NCBI RefSeq assembly: GCF_004152865.1
Contig: NZ_SEOO01000015.1
Location: forward strand, 1 to 64,000
Length of the DNA stretch: 64,000 nt
Source: Sphingobium cupriresistens
Lineage (GTDB): Bacteria > Pseudomonadota > Alphaproteobacteria > Sphingomonadales > Sphingomonadaceae
Direction: 5' to 3'
Made by a program: the position numbers and the translations under genes
Part shown: piece by piece, positions 59,837-64,000 of the stretch
Position numbering within the stretch: the stretch's first letter is position 1
Layout: every line of letters starts with the position of its first letter
Notes under the pieces: generated by a model
The model's database searches: none
Told to the model about the DNA's origin: nothing
The model's input: only the letters and a program-made list of their open reading frames with translations

Positions 59837-61345
59837 TCAGTCGTCCAGCAGCGCCGTGACCGTCTTGGTTTCGGTATAATGCAGCACGCCTTCCTCGCCG
59901 ACTTCGCGGCCCCAGCCCGATTCCTTCACGCCGCCAAAGGGCGCCGACGGATCGTTCATGCCGTGGGTGTTGATCCACACCGTACCGGCCTGCAATTTGC
60001 GCGCTGTCAGATGCGCGCGCGACAGGTCGCGGGTCCAGATATTCGCGGCCAGGCCATAACGGGTGTCGTTGGCTTGGCGGACCACTTCCTCGACATCGTC
60101 GAATGGCGTGGCGACCAGCACCGGGCCGAAAATTTCCTCCCGCACGATGCTGGCGTCGACGTCGGGATTGGCGAAGATGGTCGGCTCCACGAAATAGCCT
60201 TCGCGATCGCCGGTGCCGCCGCCGGTGACCAGGTCCGCACCGCTCGCCTTGCCCTGTTCGATATAATCGAGCACCCGGCCCTGCTGCACTTTGGACACCA
60301 GCGGTCCCAGCATCGTGTCGGGGTCGCGCCCATGGCCCAGCTTGAACGTCTTGGCGACCTGGGCCACGCCGTCGACCACCTTGTCGAACACCGACCGTTC
60401 GACATAGAGGCGCGATGCGGCAAGGCAGACCTGCCCGCTGTTGAAGAAGATGGCCAGCGCCGCGCCGATCGCCGCCTTGTCGAGGTCCGCGTCGGCGAAG
60501 ATCAGCGAAGGCGACTTGCCGCCCAGTTCCAGCGTGACGCGCTTGAGATCCTTGGCGCAGGTCTGGACGATCTGCTTGCCTACGCGGGTCGACCCGGTGA
60601 AGGCGATCTTGTCGATGCCGGGATGCTCGACCAGCGCCTGCCCCGCTTCATGGCCATAGCCGGTGACGATGTTCAGCACGCCTTCGGGCAGCCCCGCCTC
60701 CAGCGCCAGTTCGGCCAGACGCAGCGCAGTCAGCGGCGTGACCTCCGACGGCTTGAGCACGATGGTGCACCCTGCGGCCAGGGCCGACGCGATCTTCCAC
60801 GCGGCCATGGCGAGCGGATAGTTCCAAGGCACGATCTGTCCCACGACGCCGATCGGTTCACGCACGGAATAGCTGTGATATTGACGGCCATCCCCCGAAA
60901 TCGGGTTTACCTGCCCATAGATTTTGGACGCCCAGCCCGCCATGTAGCGAAAAATGTCGACGGCGGCCGGCACATCCACGGCCAGCGCATGATGCACCGC
61001 CTTGCCATTGTCATAGCTTTCGAGCAGCGCCAGTTCCTGCGCATTATCCTCGATCTTGCGGGCGATCGCCTCGATGATCTTGCCACGATCGAGCGGGCGC
61101 ATCCGGCTCCATGCGGCGGATTCGAACGCAGCCCGCGCCTTCGTCACCGCCCGGTCCACATCGGCCGCCGTGCCCGCGGGAACGGTCGCGAAAGCCTGGC
61201 CCGTGGCGGGATCCTCCACCGCGATGGTGCGGCCGTCCCCGGCATCTTCCCACGCACCGCCGATCAGCATCTTTTGCGATGGCAGACGAACTTCAAATCC
61301 CGGTTCGCCATGCAGTCCGGCGGCGATGGTCGTTGGTGCGTTCAT
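59837..61345 (-). CDS. Aldehyde dehydrogenase
   Basis: A 502-residue NAD(P)-dependent aldehyde dehydrogenase: IVPWNYPLAMAAWKIASALA (Asn175), FTGSTRVGKQIVQTCAKDLK, the general base Glu273 in TLELGGKSPSLIFADADLD, and the nucleophile Cys307 in FFNSGQVCLAASRLYVE. The C-terminal EEGVLHYTETKTVTALL matches the betaine/aromatic aldehyde dehydrogenase branch. It probably oxidises the aldehyde formed downstream of the P450 and an alcohol dehydrogenase. It lies after the P450 gene, separated from it by a terminator-like hairpin. Confidence 0.94.
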   Translation of the reverse strand: MNAPTTIAAGLHGEPGFEVRLPSQKMLIGGAWEDAGDGRTIAVEDPATGQAFATVPAGTAADVDRAVTKARAAFESAAWSRMRPLDRGKIIEAIARKIEDNAQELALLESYDNGKAVHHALAVDVPAAVDIFRYMAGWASKIYGQVNPISGDGRQYHSYSVREPIGVVGQIVPWNYPLAMAAWKIASALAAGCTIVLKPSEVTPLTALRLAELALEAGLPEGVLNIVTGYGHEAGQALVEHPGIDKIAFTGSTRVGKQIVQTCAKDLKRVTLELGGKSPSLIFADADLDKAAIGAALAIFFNSGQVCLAASRLYVERSVFDKVVDGVAQVAKTFKLGHGRDPDTMLGPLVSKVQQGRVLDYIEQGKASGADLVTGGGTGDREGYFVEPTIFANPDVDASIVREEIFGPVLVATPFDDVEEVVRQANDTRYGLAANIWTRDLSRAHLTARKLQAGTVWINTHGMNDPSAPFGGVKESGWGREVGEEGVLHYTETKTVTALLDD

Positions 61346-61363
61346 GGAAACAGTCTCCGGGCG

Positions 61364-61402
61364 TGAAAAAGAAGGAGCCGCGCCCGCCTTTCAGGGCGCG
61401 GC
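61364..61402 (-). terminator. Rho-independent terminator after the P450 gene
   Basis: Nine-base perfect arms GCCGCGCCC (61377-61385) and GGGCGCGGC (61394-61402) with an 8-base loop; on the reverse strand the hairpin is followed by TCCTTCTTTTTC. It lies between the P450 stop and the aldehyde dehydrogenase start, so the latter may have reduced read-through or its own promoter. Confidence 0.65.
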
Positions 61403-61417
61403 CCAGGGGGAGAGGGT

Positions 61418-62719
61418 TCAGCTTCGCTTGAAGCGGATCGGCAGCGCCTTGTACCCGCCGACGAAATTGGTCTCGACCATGCGCGGGTCGCCCGCCAATT
61501 CGACGGATTCCAGATGCGGCAGCAGTTCCTCGAACAGGATGCGCATCTCCAACTTGGCCAGATGTTGCCCCAGGCACATATGCGGGCCGAAACCAAAGGC
61601 GATGTGCGGGTTGGGCGACCGGGTGATGTCGAAACGGTCCGCGTCGGCAAAGACCGCCTCGTCGCGGTTGCCCGACGGATAGCAGATCATCAGTCGTTCC
61701 ATCGCGCGAATGTCCATGCCGCGCACCTGCGTGTCGGCCGTCGCGTTGCGCATGAAATGCTTGACCGGGCTGGTCCAGCGGATCGCTTCGTCGACCAGGC
61801 CGGGGATCAGCGACGGGTCCGCCTTCACCTTCGCCCAATTTTCGGGATAGAGCATCATGCCGTGCAGCCCGCCTGCGGTGGACGACGACGTGGTGTCATG
61901 CCCTGCGGTAGCGATCGCGACATAATAGCCGTTCGCCTCGTTACGCGGGATCGGCGCGCCGTTGATCCGGGAATTGGCGATCAACGACAACAGGTCGTCG
62001 GTCGGATTTTCACGACGATCAGCACTCAGCTTGTCGAAATAGGTGTAGAAATCCTCGATCGAGGCAGCCCATTGCTTCGCCGCCACCACAGGGTCGGTCG
62101 CCATTTCGGGCCGCTGTTCTTCGGGATCATGGACGCCGAAAAATTCCTGCGTCAGCTTGAGCATACGCGGCTCGTCTTCAGGCGGCACGCCAAATAGCGT
62201 CATGATGACGCGCAGCGGATAATGCAGCGCGAAATCGCGGACGAAATCACATTCGCCGTCGAAACTCAGCAGATTGTCGACCGACTTGCGCGCCAGGACG
62301 CGGATCTGTTCCTCCAGCTTGCTGATCCGGCCGGGCAGGAACCAGTTGGATGTCAACGTGCGGTAGGACGCATGTTCGGGCGGGTCCATATAGGTCAGCG
62401 ACGACAGGATGCGGATCGACCCGCCGTTGATTTCCCGCGTGAAGGCGTCGGACGCCTGATCGACCAGAATCGGGTTGTGATCGGCATTGTGGAACAGCTT
62501 GCCGTTGCGCTCCACTTCCTTGATGTCGGCATGTTTGGTGACGACCCAGATCGGGTCGTAGCCCGGAACCTGCGCGATCCCCAGCGGCATATTGTCGCGC
62601 AGCCACTTGAACGCGCCATAAATGGTCGCGTCGTCGGTATAGCTTTTGGGCGCGATAACGATCCGGGCTATGTCGTCGGGGATGATCGGACGCACGTCGG
62701 CATCCAGCGAAGTCGCCAT
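61418..62719 (-). CDS. Cytochrome P450, CYP108 (P450terp)-like
   Basis: A 433-residue soluble P450. It has LTYMDPPEHASYRTLTSNWF, the I-helix VAIATAGHDTTSSSTAG, the ExxR helix LVDEAIRWTSPVKHFMR, and the haem-binding FGFGPHMCLGQHLAKLE with Cys382. From memory, long stretches match P450terp (CYP108A1, alpha-terpineol hydroxylase), for example FKWLRDNMPL, GYDPIWVVTKHAD, LKLTQEFFGVHDPEEQ and LVDEAIRWTSPVK. It needs a ferredoxin and reductase, none of which are in the window. A cyclic terpenoid or alkylbenzene substrate is likely. It follows the MerR gene on the same strand. Confidence 0.93.
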   Translation of the reverse strand: MATSLDADVRPIIPDDIARIVIAPKSYTDDATIYGAFKWLRDNMPLGIAQVPGYDPIWVVTKHADIKEVERNGKLFHNADHNPILVDQASDAFTREINGGSIRILSSLTYMDPPEHASYRTLTSNWFLPGRISKLEEQIRVLARKSVDNLLSFDGECDFVRDFALHYPLRVIMTLFGVPPEDEPRMLKLTQEFFGVHDPEEQRPEMATDPVVAAKQWAASIEDFYTYFDKLSADRRENPTDDLLSLIANSRINGAPIPRNEANGYYVAIATAGHDTTSSSTAGGLHGMMLYPENWAKVKADPSLIPGLVDEAIRWTSPVKHFMRNATADTQVRGMDIRAMERLMICYPSGNRDEAVFADADRFDITRSPNPHIAFGFGPHMCLGQHLAKLEMRILFEELLPHLESVELAGDPRMVETNFVGGYKALPIRFKRS

Positions 62720-62756
62720 GAAACTACCCTCTCCTGATACGCTGCCTTACGGCGAT

Positions 62757-62784
62757 ATACGTATTGCGTAGGTTCATTACGTAA
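62757..62784. promoter_or_regulatory. Probable MerR-type operator in the P450 promoter
   Basis: Upstream of the P450 gene, TACGCAAT occurs on the reverse strand (62770-62763) within a short near-palindromic stretch (62757-62771), and the palindrome TTACGTAA is at 62777-62784. The same 8-mer TACGCAAT occurs at 63821-63828 upstream of the merR gene. This suggests that the MerR-like protein controls both; the exact spacing is not established. Confidence 0.45.
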
Positions 62785-63023
62785 CTGCGGGACGAGATTC
62801 GTCAATCGTTAATATCGGTCGGACCATTCAGCGTTATTTTTCGCCTAAGCCGCCTATTTTCGGGATTTTTTGGGTCTAAATGCGCGTTCGCCATCCTCGA
62901 AACTGAATGATGACCCAAAGTTTGAATAGAGCTGCCTATTCGGCGCCGGGCTTTTTTTTCGCCAGCTATAAACCGCGGCCGCCCGGCGGACGATCCGCCA
63001 GGCCGCCAGTCACGGCACGATGT

Positions 63024-63767
63024 TCAGGGCAAGGGTGGCAAGGTCATGGCCATGTCGTCGGGGCGATCGGTTTGCGCACCAGCGCGGATTGCGTCGACAT
63101 GGGCAAAGAAAGCGCGCTGACGCAGCAGGCCGAAAAAATCGAGCATCAACGGCAGCGCATGTTCGACCATGGTCGCGGCATCGTCCACGGCGATATGGCC
63201 GTCTACGCGCGCCAGGAAAGTGGCCGCTTCCCATCGCCCGACGAAATCGGCGGCCTGGCGGTAAAAGCCCAGAATCTCCGGGGTGTAATTAAGCCGCTGG
63301 TCGAACCCGGCCCGCCGCATGTCTCCCCAGATGCGGACCAGTTGCGCGCAAGTGATGCTCAGCGCATCGCCCTGCTCCGTCTCGATGATGTCCAGGATGC
63401 CGATCGTCGCCAATGTCCGGGCGTCTTGGGCCGCGTGCGGATAGCGCTCCAGCAGCGAAGCGATCATGACAGGCGGCCCATCCACGCCGACGCGATGCGC
63501 GACCAACTGCTCCAACTGGTCGAAGGCGCTGGCCTCGACCCGCCCCTCGGTCCCCTCGCCGCCGATGATCGCTTTGATCTGCGCCAGCGTCAGCCTGTTT
63601 TCGCGCTGGAGTCGCCGCACGGCGAGAATCGCCTGCACATGCTCCTCGCCATAGTCGGCGACGGTCTTGCGCGGACGCGCTGGTTCCGGGATTAGTCCTT
63701 CGCGCAGATAGACGCGGATGGTTTCCCGATGGACTCCGGTCCGGTCCTCCAGTTCGCGCATCTTCAT
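63024..63767 (-). CDS. MerR-family transcriptional regulator
   Basis: A 247-residue regulator. The N-terminal winged helix-turn-helix reads MKMRELEDRTGVHRETIRVY then LREGLIPEPARPRKTVADYG and AILAVRRLQRENRLTLAQIK, typical of MerR. The C-terminal 150 residues are longer than in metal-sensing MerR and have no cysteine cluster (the one Cys is in SITCAQLVRIW), so an organic ligand is more likely. It is upstream of the P450 gene on the same strand and is probably its activator. Autoregulation is suggested by the shared TACGCAAT word in both promoters. Confidence 0.9.
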   Translation of the reverse strand: MKMRELEDRTGVHRETIRVYLREGLIPEPARPRKTVADYGEEHVQAILAVRRLQRENRLTLAQIKAIIGGEGTEGRVEASAFDQLEQLVAHRVGVDGPPVMIASLLERYPHAAQDARTLATIGILDIIETEQGDALSITCAQLVRIWGDMRRAGFDQRLNYTPEILGFYRQAADFVGRWEAATFLARVDGHIAVDDAATMVEHALPLMLDFFGLLRQRAFFAHVDAIRAGAQTDRPDDMAMTLPPLP

Positions 63768-63818
63768 AGGCCCGCTACAGCATGACGCGCCGGGCCGGGC
63801 AAGCCGTTATGTTATCAG

Positions 63819-63830
63819 AATACGCAATAT
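63819..63830. promoter_or_regulatory. TACGCAAT site upstream of merR
   Basis: AATACGCAATAT lies 52 bases upstream of the merR start and shares TACGCAAT with the P450 promoter. Possible autoregulatory site. Confidence 0.4.
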
Positions 63831-63882
63831 GCCCCGCACGTTCGGCATGATGTCAGGCCGCTACGGGGCATATGCGCTGGGA

Positions 63883-64000
63883 TCAGGCGGCGACCTTGCC
63901 GCCTTCCTCCGCTTCCTGCATCGCGCTCAACAGACGACGCGCCTGGTTGACCGCGCCATCGCTGGCAATACCGATGAAGGGCCGTTCGGGTTCGTCGTCG
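63883..64000 (-). CDS. Partial gene, C-terminal end, unidentified
   Basis: The reverse frame entering from the right edge ends at 63883-63885. The last 38 residues (including PFIGIASDGAVNQARRLLSA) are acidic to neutral and helical in look; I do not recognise a family. It ends 115 bases upstream of the merR start and lies on the same strand, so it may belong to another unit. Confidence 0.5.
   Translation of the reverse strand, partial: DDEPERPFIGIASDGAVNQARRLLSAMQEAEEGGKVAA

Noticed and set aside
1..64000. CRISPR array, rRNA operon or complete prophage
   Set aside because: No regularly spaced short repeats, no rRNA-like stretches and no phage structural genes were seen anywhere in the window.

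Overview
The window looks like a chromosomal or megaplasmid segment of a sphingomonad (alphaproteobacterium, family Sphingomonadaceae). It is GC-rich, has two large TonB-dependent receptors with sphingomonad-style plug sequences, membrane PQQ dehydrogenases, luciferase-like monooxygenases and many short-chain dehydrogenases. Most genes lie in tightly packed operons with 4-bp ATGA-type overlaps. All family calls come from reading the translated sequence; no database search was possible.

Layout. (1) 1-2500 is mobile-element debris: an IS66 TnpB fragment fused into the N-terminal piece of a P4-type tyrosine integrase, an autoinhibited Fic protein, and a tRNA 3' end that looks like an attachment-site remnant. 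(2) 2782-5364 is a complete arsenic operon (arsR, thioredoxin-type arsenate reductase, glutaredoxin-type arsenate reductase, arsB). (3) 5853-49191 is a large catabolic region for a hydrophobic, probably cyclic or terpenoid compound. It holds a CoA-transferase and crotonase; a biotin operon (BCCP, biotin carboxylase, a lysine-less BCCP-like protein, hydroxyacyl-CoA dehydrogenase, crotonase, bioB); two paralogous TetR regulators; an esterase and a luciferase-like monooxygenase; a TonB receptor divergent from a PQQ dehydrogenase; a ten-gene forward operon (LimB-like monooxygenase, LimA-like epoxide hydrolase, small membrane protein, SDRs, second PQQ dehydrogenase, cupin, old yellow enzyme, hydrolase); a ten-gene reverse operon (two thiolase-like proteins, double OB-fold protein, MBL hydrolase, crotonase, two acyl-CoA dehydrogenases, BCCP, HMGL-type carboxyltransferase, deazaflavin-type reductase); and a forward operon (amidohydrolase, CoA ligase, hydrolase, thiolase). 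(4) 49496-63767 is a second reverse block: MerR regulator, CYP108-like P450, aldehyde dehydrogenase, second TonB receptor, a tandemly duplicated three-gene cassette (AttH-like protein, aminoglycoside-phosphotransferase-like kinase, small helical protein), MmgE/PrpD protein and zinc alcohol dehydrogenase.

How it may work together (inference). Substrate enters through the TonB receptors and is oxidised by the P450, the luciferase-like monooxygenases, PQQ dehydrogenases and SDRs. Epoxides and lactones are opened by the LimA-like and hydrolase-fold enzymes. The resulting acid is activated by the CoA ligase or CoA-transferase and shortened by acyl-CoA dehydrogenases, crotonases, hydroxyacyl-CoA dehydrogenase and thiolase-type lyases. 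An unusual biotin-dependent carboxylase, split between two operons, and the APH-like kinases would deal with intermediates that ordinary beta-oxidation cannot process.

The strongest unlisted signal is a 19-bp palindrome, ATCCGA-N7-TCGGAT. It occurs nine times, with exact 7-base spacing, in the promoter regions from 5.8 to 44.5 kb, and the two TetR genes lie inside that interval. The second block lacks this palindrome and instead shows a different 8-mer, TACGCAAT, upstream of both the P450 and the MerR gene.
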